64,000 nucleotides of DNA from Anaerolineae bacterium (GTDB taxonomy: Bacteria > Chloroflexota > Anaerolineae > UBA4142 > SHND01). A program made the position numbers and the translations under genes. The notes beneath the pieces were generated by a model. That model ran no database searches and had not been told where the DNA came from. It saw nothing but the letters and a program-made list of their open reading frames with translations. Every line of letters starts with the position of its first letter. The stretch's first letter is position 1. Below are positions 24,234 through 33,240 of this stretch, piece after piece. The stretch spans positions 124,001 to 188,000 of the forward strand of contig JADZCJ010000140.1 of NCBI GenBank assembly GCA_020851635.1, written 5' to 3'.

Positions 24234-25586
24234 GTGCCACGAATTGGCTCGCGTCAATCGACAATTTATGTTCAATCGCCGCGCGTCCGGCAGGAACGCG
24301 CACGCACACAACGCGTATTTCTTGCCCTGCTCGTACTACTTGTGATGCTTGGTGGTATCGGCGTTGGATTCGCGTTTCTGCAAACGGATGGCGGGGTGTT
24401 TTTCCAACAAAAATATTTCGCCTTGCGAGCGCGAGTGCAGGAAATGCTCCCGCGCTCCACACAGCCGGAATTTGTTCCGCCGCCGTTGACCGCTGCGGTA
24501 TTCACAGACGATCCAACCTCTGTTTCTTTACCATCGTCGGTTGTGCGGGGCAAAGACGTTCGAAACAATGAGCGCGCGAACGAAACGCAACAACAAGAGG
24601 CTGCGCAATTGGCTCTTGAATCAGGACACGCACCAACTACGTCGCCTCAATTTTCGCTTCCACCTTCGGTCTATTTGCAAAGCGTGAAATGGGAAGCGCA
24701 GTGGTGGAATAACTGCGGGCCCGCGACGTTGGGCATGTACTTGAGTTACTATGGACGCGATGATGGACAGCGTTTGATTGCGCCAATCACAAAACCTGAC
24801 CCTGAGGACAAAAATGTCAGCCCCAACGAGCTTGCTGCGTATGCAGAACGTATCGGAATGCGCACTCTCATACGCGAAAACGGCACGCTCGATCAGATGA
24901 AGGCGTTCCTGGCCAATGAAATTCCTGTCATGATCGAAACTGCATTTGATCCGCCGCGGAAGCAACAAGGATGGATGGGACACTACAAATTGCTCGTTGG
25001 GTACGATGACGCACAGTTCACGTTTATGGATTCTTACAACGGACCCGACCAAAAAATCTCTTTTCAACAAACGGATAACGATTGGCGCGCGTTCAATCGG
25101 CTCTACTTTGTCGTCTATCCGGCTGATCGAGAAGCGACCGTGCGCGAAATTGTGGGTGCGGATTGGGACGACCGCGTAATGTATGAAAACGCGGCACACC
25201 GTGCCCGGGACGACATTCAAGCGAACTCAGGAGACGCGTTTGCCTATTTCAATCTCGGCACGAGTTTGAATGGGTTGGAGCAATTCGAACAGGCGGCGGC
25301 CGCGTTCGATCAAGCCCGCCTATTGAAAATACCGTGGCGGATGATGTGGTACCAGTTCGGCGTGTACCGCGCGTATTACGAGACAAAACGCTACGACGAA
25401 ATCCTCGCGCTGGCAGATGCAACTCTGCGCGGTTCGGACAATCTGGAAGAATCGCATTACTCTCGCGGCTTGGCGCTAGTAGGGTTGGGGCGCGATACGG
25501 AAGCGCGCGCCGCGTTCGAGGCAGCGCTGCGTTACAACAAGAATTTTCGTCCTGCCCAGGATGCGCTGGACGCGTGGGGTAGCTAA
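24234..25586 (+). CDS. Membrane-anchored C39-like peptidase with TPR tail
   Basis: 450 residues: N-terminal transmembrane helix (VFLALLVLLVMLGGIGVGFA), a linker, a papain-like C39_2 domain and C-terminal TPR repeats. Catalytic Cys in WWNNCGPATLGMYLSYYG and His in MGHYKLLVGYDD; a following FMDSYNGPD supplies the third residue. The TPR part begins near FAYFNLGTSLNGLEQFEQAA and ends with AAFEAALRYNKNFRPAQ. Probably processes or binds peptides outside the membrane; the target is unknown. Start GTG 24234 is placed right after the previous stop, with AAAGG upstream. A related TPR tail fragment recurs at 30470-30553. Confidence 0.87.
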   Translation: MPRIGSRQSTIYVQSPRVRQERARTQRVFLALLVLLVMLGGIGVGFAFLQTDGGVFFQQKYFALRARVQEMLPRSTQPEFVPPPLTAAVFTDDPTSVSLPSSVVRGKDVRNNERANETQQQEAAQLALESGHAPTTSPQFSLPPSVYLQSVKWEAQWWNNCGPATLGMYLSYYGRDDGQRLIAPITKPDPEDKNVSPNELAAYAERIGMRTLIRENGTLDQMKAFLANEIPVMIETAFDPPRKQQGWMGHYKLLVGYDDAQFTFMDSYNGPDQKISFQQTDNDWRAFNRLYFVVYPADREATVREIVGADWDDRVMYENAAHRARDDIQANSGDAFAYFNLGTSLNGLEQFEQAAAAFDQARLLKIPWRMMWYQFGVYRAYYETKRYDEILALADATLRGSDNLEESHYSRGLALVGLGRDTEARAAFEAALRYNKNFRPAQDALDAWGS

Positions 25587-25626
25587 AGCGGATGCCAGCA
25601 TGGTCGGAAAAACCAGGGTGGATCCC

Positions 25627-26643
25627 ATGAAGGTCGTTCAGCGGACCGCTACCACTGGCGTTTGGTTTTATGCCATTTTTATATTGGGTTGGTTTATATC
25701 TCGGGTTCTTTTTGCCGATTCATTTTGGTTATTGGCGATGCTGAATACCTTCGCGCTTTGGCTTTTTGTACCGATTTTGATCACGACGTTGACTGTCCTG
25801 TGGCTTCCCCGACGAACGTTGATCGTTGCTTGGCTCGTCCCTGTTGCGATTTTCATTGTGCTATATGGAGAGCAGTTGGTTCCCAAGCCGATCCCTGCGA
25901 GCGCAGCTCGCGCAAACGAACTCAAGGTAATGACTTTCAATGTCAATAATGGAACACAAAGTGTCGCGCCCATTGTGCGCCTCATCGAAACCGAGTTACC
26001 CGACATTGTATTTCTCCAGGAACTGAATGCGCTTCATTTGGAAAGCTTGTCTAGCGAACTCGAAGCCCAGTATCCCTATCGCGCAATAGATGCTTTAGAT
26101 GTGGATGACAGTTTCGTCACATTGAGCCGCTACCCGATTTCTGATCCCGGCTGGATGCCCATTGATAATAAACCCTTCCCTGGACAAATTATGGAATTGG
26201 AGTGGGAGGATCAACGAGTGCAATTGGTCAACATCCATCTCGTTTCGACGCTCCCTTCGCATTCGTTCGATAACTTGCCCTCGCGGGTGGAAGAGACATA
26301 TCGGCTGCGGGAAAATCAAGCACGTGCCACCATCAAATTTTTGCGCGAACGCCAGATGACTTCGATTGTCGCAGGGGATTTCAATACAACAGATGCCACT
26401 TTAGCCTACGCTATCATAAGACAAGAGCTAATGGATGCACAGCGAGAGTCGGGGTGGGGATTCGGTCTGACCTTTCCGGCGACGCCCACGTTGTTTGACG
26501 AAGTCTGGGCGCCTTTCCCATTGCTGCGGATTGACTATATTTTTCACTCTCTTGACGTATCTGCGGGTAATACTTATGTGGCACCGTGGGATGGCCAGTC
26601 CGACCACCGCGCAGTTATTACGATGCTCTTGTTGAAGAAATAG
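25627..26643 (+). CDS. Membrane protein with endonuclease/exonuclease/phosphatase (EEP) domain
   Basis: 338 residues: three hydrophobic segments in the first about 95 residues, then an EEP-fold domain. Catalytic motifs: VMTFNVNNGT, FLQELNALH (metal-binding Glu), LVNIHLVSTL, IVAGDFNTTDATLAY (Asp/Asn), LRIDYIFHS and QSDHRAVITM (catalytic His). Such membrane-tethered EEP proteins may cut phosphodiesters in lipids or extracellular nucleic acid; the substrate is unknown. Start at ATG 25627, supported by AGGGTGG; ATG 25600 is an alternative, and the frame is open back into the previous gene. Confidence 0.88.
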   Translation: MKVVQRTATTGVWFYAIFILGWFISRVLFADSFWLLAMLNTFALWLFVPILITTLTVLWLPRRTLIVAWLVPVAIFIVLYGEQLVPKPIPASAARANELKVMTFNVNNGTQSVAPIVRLIETELPDIVFLQELNALHLESLSSELEAQYPYRAIDALDVDDSFVTLSRYPISDPGWMPIDNKPFPGQIMELEWEDQRVQLVNIHLVSTLPSHSFDNLPSRVEETYRLRENQARATIKFLRERQMTSIVAGDFNTTDATLAYAIIRQELMDAQRESGWGFGLTFPATPTLFDEVWAPFPLLRIDYIFHSLDVSAGNTYVAPWDGQSDHRAVITMLLLKK

Positions 26644-26654
26644 CACCTAAAAGA

Positions 26655-26774
26655 ATGTCTCGACCTGTGCGACTTTCGCCCTCGGAGATCGTGGGCGAGA
26701 CAATCCTTGTGCCCGCCTCGCCGCTGCGTTTGCGCGAAGAGATCGAGTACGCGGTGACGAATCCATCGGATTGA
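26655..26774 (+). CDS. Short reading frame or gene fragment (39 aa)
   Basis: MSRPVRLSPSEIVGETILVP followed by a charged helix-like end. No ribosome-binding site is seen. It may be the tail of a lost gene at the left border of the ABC-importer block, since its right neighbour starts a new unit and a tail fragment of another gene lies at the right border (30470-30553). No family recognised. Confidence 0.3.
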   Translation: MSRPVRLSPSEIVGETILVPASPLRLREEIEYAVTNPSD

Positions 26775-26853
26775 GGAGGTGATATCGCCGTTCATACGGT
26801 TTGGCACACCGCTCGCGTCCAGCACGTCATTCACTGAACAAGGAGGAGGAAAG

Positions 26854-28539
26854 ATGAATCACAAACTTGCGCGCGGGTTCGCGTTTGCGTTTTTGAGCAT
26901 CGCGCTGGCAGTAATGTTGATTGCGTGCGCCGCACCCGCCGCGCAGCCGACCATCGCACCGCCGACATCCGCGTCGGCAGCCCCAACTCAACCGCCCGCG
27001 CAGCCGACCATCGCACCGCCGCCCACCACCGTTGCACCGCCAACGCAAGCCCCGCCCGCTGCCGCGCAAGAATTGATCGTCGGCGCCGCCCAGGATCAAT
27101 ATCGGCTCGAAGGCGACCGCGCCAACCTCGGCGTCTATCCCTTCAACACCAACATCACCGAGCCACTCGTCAAACTCACACCCGAATATCAAGTCATCCC
27201 CTGGCTCGCCGAATCTTGGGAATACAAGGGCGACAATACATGGGAGTTCAAACTCAGGGAAGGTGTCATGTTCCACAACGGGGATGAATTTGACGCCGAA
27301 GCCGCGAAATGGTCGCTCGACAAGCAGACGCGCTTTCAACCGCTCATCCCTACCCAGCCCGAGGACATTACCGTTCTGGACAAGTACACGATTCAAATCA
27401 AAACGAGCGCGCCCTTCGGACGCGTAATCGAGTCGCTGGCGCATCCTTCGTATGCCATGTACAGTCCGAAAGGCGACCCCGGTAAAACTCCGATTGGCAC
27501 AGGCCCGTTCAAACTGACCGACTATAAACAGAACGAGTCTCTCACCGTCGAACAATTTGCCGAATACTGGGGTGAGAAGTCCAAGGTAGGCAAGATCACC
27601 TTCAAGTTCATCCCGGACAACTCGACGCGCGTCCTCGCGCTGCAATCGGGCGACGTGGATTTAATCGCGGTGGTGCCGCGCGATCAGGCAACCGAAGTTG
27701 CCGCGCTGCCCGACGTGACGCTGTCGCAATCCGCGCCGACCGCGTACTATGCGCTCTACTTTGCGACCAAAGAGCAAGAGCCACCGTTCGACACACTGAC
27801 CGATGCAAATCTGCGCAAAGCGATCAACTATGCGATTGACCGCGAGACGATTGCCACGCAAGTGTACGGCGGTTACGCGCTGCCCGCGAAAAGCATGACC
27901 ATGCCCGTCGTCCTCGCAGCCGTAGACGAAGGCATTCAAGGATTCACATACGATCCGCAAAAAGCGGAAGAGTTGCTCGACGCAGCGGGCTGGACTAAAA
28001 ACGCGCAGGGAATCCGCGAAAAGAACGGGACAGCGCTCCAGCTCACGCTCGTCTCGGGCTTCCCCCCTGCAAACCTCATCAAACCGTTGCCCGAGGTGAT
28101 CAAAGCACAACTTGAAAAAGTGGGCATCGGCGTCGAACTCGTCGAATTCAACGACATAGGCGCGTATTACGATTTCATTGATCCAGGCAAACTGCACATG
28201 GTCATCGAGTCGGGAACATACAACATTTCCGATCCGTCGTTTCTTGCCTACGCATTGTTCTGCGGCTGCAACACCGAGGGTGAAGCTGTGTTGTATAAAC
28301 GGTTCTGGATTGGACCCGAGTATGAAGAACAAGTACAGGCGATGTTGACTGAAGTGGACGCGCAAAAAGTGACGGACGCGGCTGTGGCAGCGTCAAAAAT
28401 CTGGATTGACGATTTCACCGCTGTCGCTCCGATTGCGTACCTGCCAAACCTGATGGCGGCAAAGAATTACGTGCAAGGACTCACCGTTCATCCGTCGGTG
28501 ATCAATCAGGATTGGACTACGATCACGGTAGAAAAGTAG
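26854..28539 (+). CDS. ABC importer substrate-binding lipoprotein, peptide/dipeptide type (SBP_bac_5)
   Basis: 561 residues: signal peptide with lipobox MLIACAAPA, a Pro/Thr-rich tether, then a family-5 solute-binding domain. Signature stretches: NITEPLVKLTPEYQVIPWLA, WEFKLREGVMFHNGDEFDAE, NLRKAINYAIDRETIATQVY. It binds peptides, or in some members nickel or other ligands, and delivers them to the two permeases that follow. Start at ATG 26854 with AAGGAGGAGGA upstream. A strong hairpin after the stop (28555-28587) probably protects this part of the mRNA so that more binding protein than permease is made. Confidence 0.95.
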   Translation: MNHKLARGFAFAFLSIALAVMLIACAAPAAQPTIAPPTSASAAPTQPPAQPTIAPPPTTVAPPTQAPPAAAQELIVGAAQDQYRLEGDRANLGVYPFNTNITEPLVKLTPEYQVIPWLAESWEYKGDNTWEFKLREGVMFHNGDEFDAEAAKWSLDKQTRFQPLIPTQPEDITVLDKYTIQIKTSAPFGRVIESLAHPSYAMYSPKGDPGKTPIGTGPFKLTDYKQNESLTVEQFAEYWGEKSKVGKITFKFIPDNSTRVLALQSGDVDLIAVVPRDQATEVAALPDVTLSQSAPTAYYALYFATKEQEPPFDTLTDANLRKAINYAIDRETIATQVYGGYALPAKSMTMPVVLAAVDEGIQGFTYDPQKAEELLDAAGWTKNAQGIREKNGTALQLTLVSGFPPANLIKPLPEVIKAQLEKVGIGVELVEFNDIGAYYDFIDPGKLHMVIESGTYNISDPSFLAYALFCGCNTEGEAVLYKRFWIGPEYEEQVQAMLTEVDAQKVTDAAVAASKIWIDDFTAVAPIAYLPNLMAAKNYVQGLTVHPSVINQDWTTITVEK

Positions 28540-28554
28540 AGCCGTACAACGGAT

Positions 28555-28587
28555 GGCATTGCCCTCCCCATGCGGGAGGGCAATGCC
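28555..28587 (+). promoter_or_regulatory. Intercistronic hairpin between binding protein and permease
   Basis: A 14-bp perfect stem (GGCATTGCCCTCCC with its complement at 28574-28587) and a 5-base loop, without a U run. It is typical of hairpins that stabilise the upstream message or partly stop transcription into permease genes. Confidence 0.75.
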
Positions 28588-28589
28588 AA

Positions 28590-29552
28590 TTGCAGACAAG
28601 GAGCAACCTAATCGCTCGCTATATCGCACTGCGGCTTTTGCAGCTCGTTCCGATCTTGTTGGCAATTTCGCTTTTGACATTCGCGCTGCTCAAGCTGGCG
28701 CCCGGTGATCCCGCGCAAATCATTTTGCGCGATCAGGGCGCGCTGCTCACGCGGGACGCGATTGCAAAAACGCGCATCGAGTTGGGCTTGAATGATTCGC
28801 TGCCTGTGCAATTCGCGCGCTGGCTGGGCAACGCGGTGCAGTTCAACTTTGGCAAGTCGCTCCGCACCGGACGCCCCGTCGGCGAACTAATCGGCGCACG
28901 GCTGATCCCGACGGTTCAATTGGCACTCGCGGGGCTCGCCTTTGCGCTGATCATTGCCGTGCCGCTTGGCATCCTTGCAGGCGTCAAGCCGTATTCGTGG
29001 TTCGATCATTTCGGACGCCTCACCGCGCTCGTGGGCGCGAGCATTCCCAGCTTTTGGCTCGGCCTGCTTTTGATTTACCTGTTCGCCGTGCAGTGGAAAC
29101 TGTTGCCCGCGATGGGGATGACTACGCCTCGGCATTTGATCCTGCCCGCGCTGACACTCGCCCTCGCGCTTGCACCGCTGTATATGCGCCTCGTTCGCGC
29201 AAGTTTGCTCGAAGTGATGAGCGAAGAGTACGTGACGACGGCGCGCGCCAAGGGATTACGCGAACGAGGCGTCATTCTGAACCACGCCCTACGGAACGCC
29301 TTGATCCCGATCGTGACGGTATTTGGGCTGACGCTGGCGCATTTGCTGGCAGGCACGGTGGTGGTCGAATCCATTTTCGCGTGGCCCGGCTTGGGACAGC
29401 TCGCCGTCGAATCCATTCTCGCGCGCGATTTTCCCGTCGTCCAGGCGTTCGTATTGGTGTTGTCGCTGGCGTTCGTACTGGCGAATCTCGGAGTGGACCT
29501 TTCGTACCATTGGCTCGACCCACGTATGCGCGTCGGAGGCGCGTCGCGGTGA
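28590..29552 (+). CDS. ABC transporter permease, DppB type
   Basis: Inner-membrane channel subunit of a peptide-type importer, about 313-320 residues, with six transmembrane helices. The family opening RYIALRLLQLVPILLAISLL is followed by LAPGDPAQIIL, and the EAA loop reads EYVTTARAKGLRERGVILNH. The start is unclear: no in-frame ATG lies near. TTG 28590 is the nearest usual start. AAGGAG at 28598-28603 points instead to ATC at 28611, which would be a rare initiation codon. The stop overlaps the next gene's GTG (GTGA). Confidence 0.9.
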   Translation: MQTRSNLIARYIALRLLQLVPILLAISLLTFALLKLAPGDPAQIILRDQGALLTRDAIAKTRIELGLNDSLPVQFARWLGNAVQFNFGKSLRTGRPVGELIGARLIPTVQLALAGLAFALIIAVPLGILAGVKPYSWFDHFGRLTALVGASIPSFWLGLLLIYLFAVQWKLLPAMGMTTPRHLILPALTLALALAPLYMRLVRASLLEVMSEEYVTTARAKGLRERGVILNHALRNALIPIVTVFGLTLAHLLAGTVVVESIFAWPGLGQLAVESILARDFPVVQAFVLVLSLAFVLANLGVDLSYHWLDPRMRVGGASR

Positions 29553-30466
29553 GACGCGCTCGAGCGGAGTCCACTCGCATTCTCCAGGTCCCCACGGTGC
29601 GTCCTGTGATTCAAGCCGCGCCACGTTCGGCAATGGCGACCGCGTGGGGGCGATTAACGCGGGACAGGTCCGCACTGTTCGGGCTCGCGATCCTCGTCGT
29701 GATATTGCTCGTCGCGTTGTTTGCACCGTTGATCGCGGGTGCGGATCCGTTGGCGATTGACCCGGCTAACAAATTCAAACCGCCAAGTATGGAATTTCCT
29801 TTCGGCACCGATAATATTGGGCGCTCAATCTTTGCGCGTGTAGTGTACGGCGCGCGCCTGACGCTCGGCGTGGGGCTGGCGGCGATGGGACTGATTTTAG
29901 CGATGGGTGTTCTGGTTGGCATCGTTTCGGGTCTGGCGGGTGGCATGGTGGATAATTTGCTGATGCGAGCTGTGGATATTTTCCTTGCGTTTCCGAGTTT
30001 GATTCTCGCGTTGGCAATCGTGGGCATGTTGGGCCCCAGCTTGCAAAATGTATTGATCGGAATTGTTGCCGTAGGCTGGGTGAATTATGCGCGCTTGGTG
30101 CGCGGGATGGTCTTGAGCGTCAAGGAAAAAGATTTCGTGCTCGCCGCGCGAAGCATCGGCGTGCCCGCGCGGCGCATCGGCTGGCATCACATATTGCCGA
30201 ACGTGCTTTCACCCATTGTGGTGCTGGCAAGTTTAGAGATGGGAACGTTATTGCTCGCTCTCGCGGCGTTGTCGTTCCTCGGCTTGGGCGCGCCCGCGCC
30301 GACGCCCGAATGGGGGCGCATGTTGAACGACGCGCGTCCGTTCTTTGCGAGTCAACCACATGTGATGTTGTTCCCAGGTTTGATGATTTTTCTTGTCGTG
30401 CTGGCATTCAATCTGCTGGGCGACGGTTTGCGCGATGCGCTTGATCCGCGATCGTCACGACGTTGA
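29549..30466 (+). CDS. ABC transporter permease, DppC type
   Basis: Second channel subunit, about 305 residues. An N-terminal extension leads into AWGRLTRDRSALFGLAILVV; then FPFGTDNIGRSIFARVVYGA, six helices, and the EAA loop DFVLAARSIGVPARRIGWHH. Start GTG 29549 overlaps the preceding stop, with GGAGG upstream; ATG 29634 is an alternative. No dppD/dppF ATPase genes follow, so the importer must borrow ATPases from elsewhere or is incomplete here. Confidence 0.92.
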   Translation: MRRARAESTRILQVPTVRPVIQAAPRSAMATAWGRLTRDRSALFGLAILVVILLVALFAPLIAGADPLAIDPANKFKPPSMEFPFGTDNIGRSIFARVVYGARLTLGVGLAAMGLILAMGVLVGIVSGLAGGMVDNLLMRAVDIFLAFPSLILALAIVGMLGPSLQNVLIGIVAVGWVNYARLVRGMVLSVKEKDFVLAARSIGVPARRIGWHHILPNVLSPIVVLASLEMGTLLLALAALSFLGLGAPAPTPEWGRMLNDARPFFASQPHVMLFPGLMIFLVVLAFNLLGDGLRDALDPRSSRR

Positions 30467-30469
30467 GGT

Positions 30470-30553
30470 TTGGCATTGGGGCGGAATCAGGAAGCCTGCG
30501 GCGCATTCGAGACCGCTCTGCGATACAACGAAAATTTTCGTCCCGCGCAAGAG
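30470..30553 (+). pseudogene. Remnant of a TPR-protein C-terminus
   Basis: Translated, this stretch reads LALGRNQEACGAFETALRYN followed by ENFRPAQE. It closely follows the end of the C39-like/TPR protein at 25586 (GLGRDTEARAAFEAALRYN, then KNFRPAQ). It has no start or upstream domain, since the DppC gene ends 4 bases earlier. It is best read as the leftover tail of a paralogous gene whose front was lost when the ABC-importer block arrived. The frame stays open into the DUF3105 gene. Confidence 0.65.
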
Positions 30554-30616
30554 CCCAAGGACAAAAACCGCGGTCCCACTCAAACTAGCAGCCCAAAAGG
30601 CATTTCCATAATCAAC

Positions 30617-31225
30617 ATGACAGACAAGTCCAAGAAACTAGAAAAACGCGCCCAACGCGAACAGGAACGCGCGGCGAAACGGCGCCAACGTTACCTCTAC
30701 ATTTTTACGGCAATTGCAACACTGATGATTTTGATTACAGGAGTGGTGTTGTGGCAAGTGTATGGACCGCGCGAAACACCTATCGAAACGATTGCCCTTG
30801 CAGCGGGGGAATGTACACCCGCGCAAGCCATGATGAATTATGGACGTGGTGATTTGCAAGAAGGTGCGCAACTGCCAACCTATGTCGACTATCCCCCGCT
30901 TTCAGGTGCACACCTCAACTCGCCTCTCAGGGACGGAGTTTGGCGGCAGCCCGCTCAAAATGACGAACTGTCGCGCGCCGTGCACAGTCTTGAACATGGA
31001 CGCGTCATCGTGTATTACAACCAGCTCACCGACGCCGAACGAACGGAATTGGAAAACCTTGTGGGCAGCGAGGGCAAAGTAATCGTCCTGCCCTGGACGG
31101 GTCTCAAAGACAGAGTGGTTTTGGCGGCGTGGGCGCGCTGGCAGCGCTGCCATGGCGTAAATCCGCAAGCGATTCTGAACTTTATCAATTCCTATCGCGA
31201 TAAGGGACCCGAAGGAGCGCCGTAG
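30617..31225 (+). CDS. DUF3105 membrane-anchored protein
   Basis: 202 residues: a highly basic, coiled N-terminus (KKLEKRAQREQERAAKRRQR), one transmembrane helix (LYIFTAIATLMILITGVVLW) and an extracytoplasmic DUF3105 domain with HLNSPLRDGVWRQP, HSLEHGRVIVYYN and AAWARWQRCHGVN. The conserved His residues suggest metal binding, but the function is not established for the family. The frame is open upstream to 30470; ATG 30617 is chosen as the start of the basic N-terminus. Followed after 25 bases by a rhodanese-like lipoprotein. Confidence 0.87.
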   Translation: MTDKSKKLEKRAQREQERAAKRRQRYLYIFTAIATLMILITGVVLWQVYGPRETPIETIALAAGECTPAQAMMNYGRGDLQEGAQLPTYVDYPPLSGAHLNSPLRDGVWRQPAQNDELSRAVHSLEHGRVIVYYNQLTDAERTELENLVGSEGKVIVLPWTGLKDRVVLAAWARWQRCHGVNPQAILNFINSYRDKGPEGAP

Positions 31226-31250
31226 CGTCAAAAATTCTCAGGAGACGGCT

Positions 31251-31709
31251 ATGATTTTACGGCTTACCATTGCAATCGCATTTTTTTTCGTTGCGTTACT
31301 CAGTACGGCATGTGACAACGCTCCGAACAGTAACGCGCCCCGCTCGGGCCCGCTGGGGGTTCGCGTAGAGACATCCAACGGTGTGTATACGAACATCTCG
31401 CCGCAAGAGCTGAATGCCTTCCTGGCTAACAAAACATTTCCGCTGATCAATGTCCACATTCCGTATGAAGGCGAAATAGAGAAAACGGACGCGTTCATTC
31501 CGTTCGATGAAATCGAAAAAAACCTCGACCAGCTGCCCAAAGACAAATCTGCGCAGATTGTGTTGTATTGCCGCAGCGGGCGCATGAGCCAAGAAGCGGC
31601 GAATACGCTCGTCAAGTTGGGCTTTACTAACGTATGGAATTTGGATCGCGGCATGATTGGATGGGAACAAACGGGGTATCCGATTCTGGAAAAGAATCAA
31701 CAGCCATGA
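31251..31709 (+). CDS. Rhodanese-like lipoprotein
   Basis: 152 residues: lipoprotein signal with LLSTACDNA, then one rhodanese domain with NISPQELNAFLANKTFPLIN and the active-site loop IVLYCRSGRMSQEAAN, where Cys is the sulfur acceptor, and GFTNVWNLDRGMIGWEQTGY. It acts on the outer side of the membrane, perhaps in sulfur or thiol transfer to redox proteins nearby. Caution: the usual rhodanese sequence VDVR before the active loop is replaced by INVHIPYEGE. The stop overlaps the next ATG (ATGA). AGGAGA precedes ATG 31251. Confidence 0.9.
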   Translation: MILRLTIAIAFFFVALLSTACDNAPNSNAPRSGPLGVRVETSNGVYTNISPQELNAFLANKTFPLINVHIPYEGEIEKTDAFIPFDEIEKNLDQLPKDKSAQIVLYCRSGRMSQEAANTLVKLGFTNVWNLDRGMIGWEQTGYPILEKNQQP

Positions 31710-32335
31710 AACGGAACGTCACGCTTTGGATTCTCCTGCTCAGCAGTGTTGGGTTAATCGCGTTAGGCGCGATTGCGATTTGGGCGCTCATGGTGCCGCA
31801 GCCGCCCAGTTTGTTTGAGCAAGCTCGGGTTGAACGCCCGGCGTTTGATGCCGGCAAATCCTCATCCCTCATCGAGCCAATAGACCCCAACGCGATTGGT
31901 TGGAGCGTTGGCAGCCAGGCGCCCGAAATCCAACTTCTGGACGTGAAGGGTAACCCCGTGCGCTTGAGTGAATTTCGCGGCCAGCCCGTGCTGGTGAATT
32001 TTTGGGCGACATGGTGCGCGCCGTGTCGCATCGAAATGCCGATCATGGAGACAAAGTATCGCGCTCACAAAGATACTCACGGATTTGTTATACTCGCGGT
32101 GGATGTAAAGGATGATTCGGGCATGGATGCGGTTCGAACGTTTCTCGACGAATTGAACTTGACGTTTCCCGTTTTGTTGGACAAGGACGGGGATGCGGGT
32201 ATTGCATATAACGTTCTCGGCTTGCCTACAAGTATTTTCATTGATCGTCGTGGGGTGATTCGCGCAACACGCGTCGGAGCCATGAGCGAATCATACATGG
32301 ACGACCAGTTGCAAATAATCCTTGCGGAGGAATAG
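31706..32335 (+). CDS. TlpA-like thiol-disulfide oxidoreductase (second paralogue)
   Basis: 209 residues: membrane anchor (LWILLLSSVGLIALGAIAIW), a spacer of about 60 residues, then a thioredoxin domain with WCAPC in VLVNFWATWCAPCRIEMPIM and cis-Pro region LGLPTSIFIDRRG. Likely a membrane-tethered reductant facing outside. It sits between the rhodanese-like lipoprotein and an L,D-transpeptidase gene. The first paralogue (18606) is next to ccmF and the third at 33237; the three may serve different clients such as cytochrome c, copper sites and sulfur carriers (inference). Confidence 0.93.
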   Translation: MKRNVTLWILLLSSVGLIALGAIAIWALMVPQPPSLFEQARVERPAFDAGKSSSLIEPIDPNAIGWSVGSQAPEIQLLDVKGNPVRLSEFRGQPVLVNFWATWCAPCRIEMPIMETKYRAHKDTHGFVILAVDVKDDSGMDAVRTFLDELNLTFPVLLDKDGDAGIAYNVLGLPTSIFIDRRGVIRATRVGAMSESYMDDQLQIILAEE

Positions 32336-32337
32336 TT

Positions 32338-33240
32338 ATGCGACGTATTATTTTTTGTCTGGCAGCAATCGCGATGCTCCTCGGTGTACTTTCAAATCGG
32401 GCCTACGCAGAAACACCCGATTATTACGTAACGGTCAAGATGGGGGATACGCTTTTTGCGATTGCAGCGCGCTATGGTGTTTCGGTCAACGCGCTCATGG
32501 AGACGAACGATTTGCCCAATGCGAACTTTGTATATATAGGGCAGCGGCTTGTTATTCCCGGACTCGCGCGCTCTGACGGGGACACGCAAACGACGACGGC
32601 GGGGAATAGTGAATATATCGTGCGCGCAGGCGATACGCTCTTTGCAATTGCAGTGAAACACAATTCGACCGTGGATTCATTCGTGCGCGCCAACAATCTT
32701 GCGTCAACGAATGTTTATACCGGTCAACGGCTGCGCGTACCGGGCGCCACCCCTTCTGAAAAGACAGCTCGCTTGATCAACCCGACAGCGCGGCCCGAAA
32801 AATTTTCGTACAACGATCCGAATGGCGCGCCTGCGCCCCTCGGCGGGGTCGTTCCGGATCCCCCGACATTGGACAAGTGGATTGATATTGACGTGACGGC
32901 ACAAACGGTCACTGCATACGAAGGTTCGACGCCGATCAAAAGTGTTGTCGTGTCAACCGGAGTCACGCGTACGCCGACCGTACTCGGCACCTACAAAATT
33001 TATCGCAAGATTCCCTCACAGACGATGTCGGGGGGCAGTCAGGCAGCGGGCGATTATTATTATCTGCCAAATGTGACGGATGTGATGTACTTTTATCAGG
33101 GCTATGCGTTTCACGGTACCTATTGGCACAACAATTTTGGGCGACCAATGAGTCATGGCTGCGTCAACATGACTCTGGCGGATGCAAAATGGTTCTATCA
33201 GTGGGCAAGCGTTGGAACGATGGTTGTCTCACGCAAATGA
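32338..33240 (+). CDS. L,D-transpeptidase with two LysM domains
   Basis: 300 residues: signal peptide (1-24), LysM 1 (YYVTVKMGDTLFAIAARYGV), LysM 2 (EYIVRAGDTLFAIAVKHNST), linker, and a YkuD catalytic domain (about 180-300) with HGTYWHNNFGRPMSHGCVNM, where the Cys in SHGC is the nucleophile. It cross-links peptidoglycan, which fits a wall to which sortase could attach proteins. It starts two bases after the preceding stop and its own stop overlaps the next ATG. Confidence 0.95.
   Translation: MRRIIFCLAAIAMLLGVLSNRAYAETPDYYVTVKMGDTLFAIAARYGVSVNALMETNDLPNANFVYIGQRLVIPGLARSDGDTQTTTAGNSEYIVRAGDTLFAIAVKHNSTVDSFVRANNLASTNVYTGQRLRVPGATPSEKTARLINPTARPEKFSYNDPNGAPAPLGGVVPDPPTLDKWIDIDVTAQTVTAYEGSTPIKSVVVSTGVTRTPTVLGTYKIYRKIPSQTMSGGSQAAGDYYYLPNVTDVMYFYQGYAFHGTYWHNNFGRPMSHGCVNMTLADAKWFYQWASVGTMVVSRK

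Noticed and set aside
28997-29548. Upstream extension of the DppC permease frame
   Set aside because: It lies wholly within the DppB gene in another frame and reads as Arg-rich shadow sequence; GTG 29549 with GTGA overlap is the better start.
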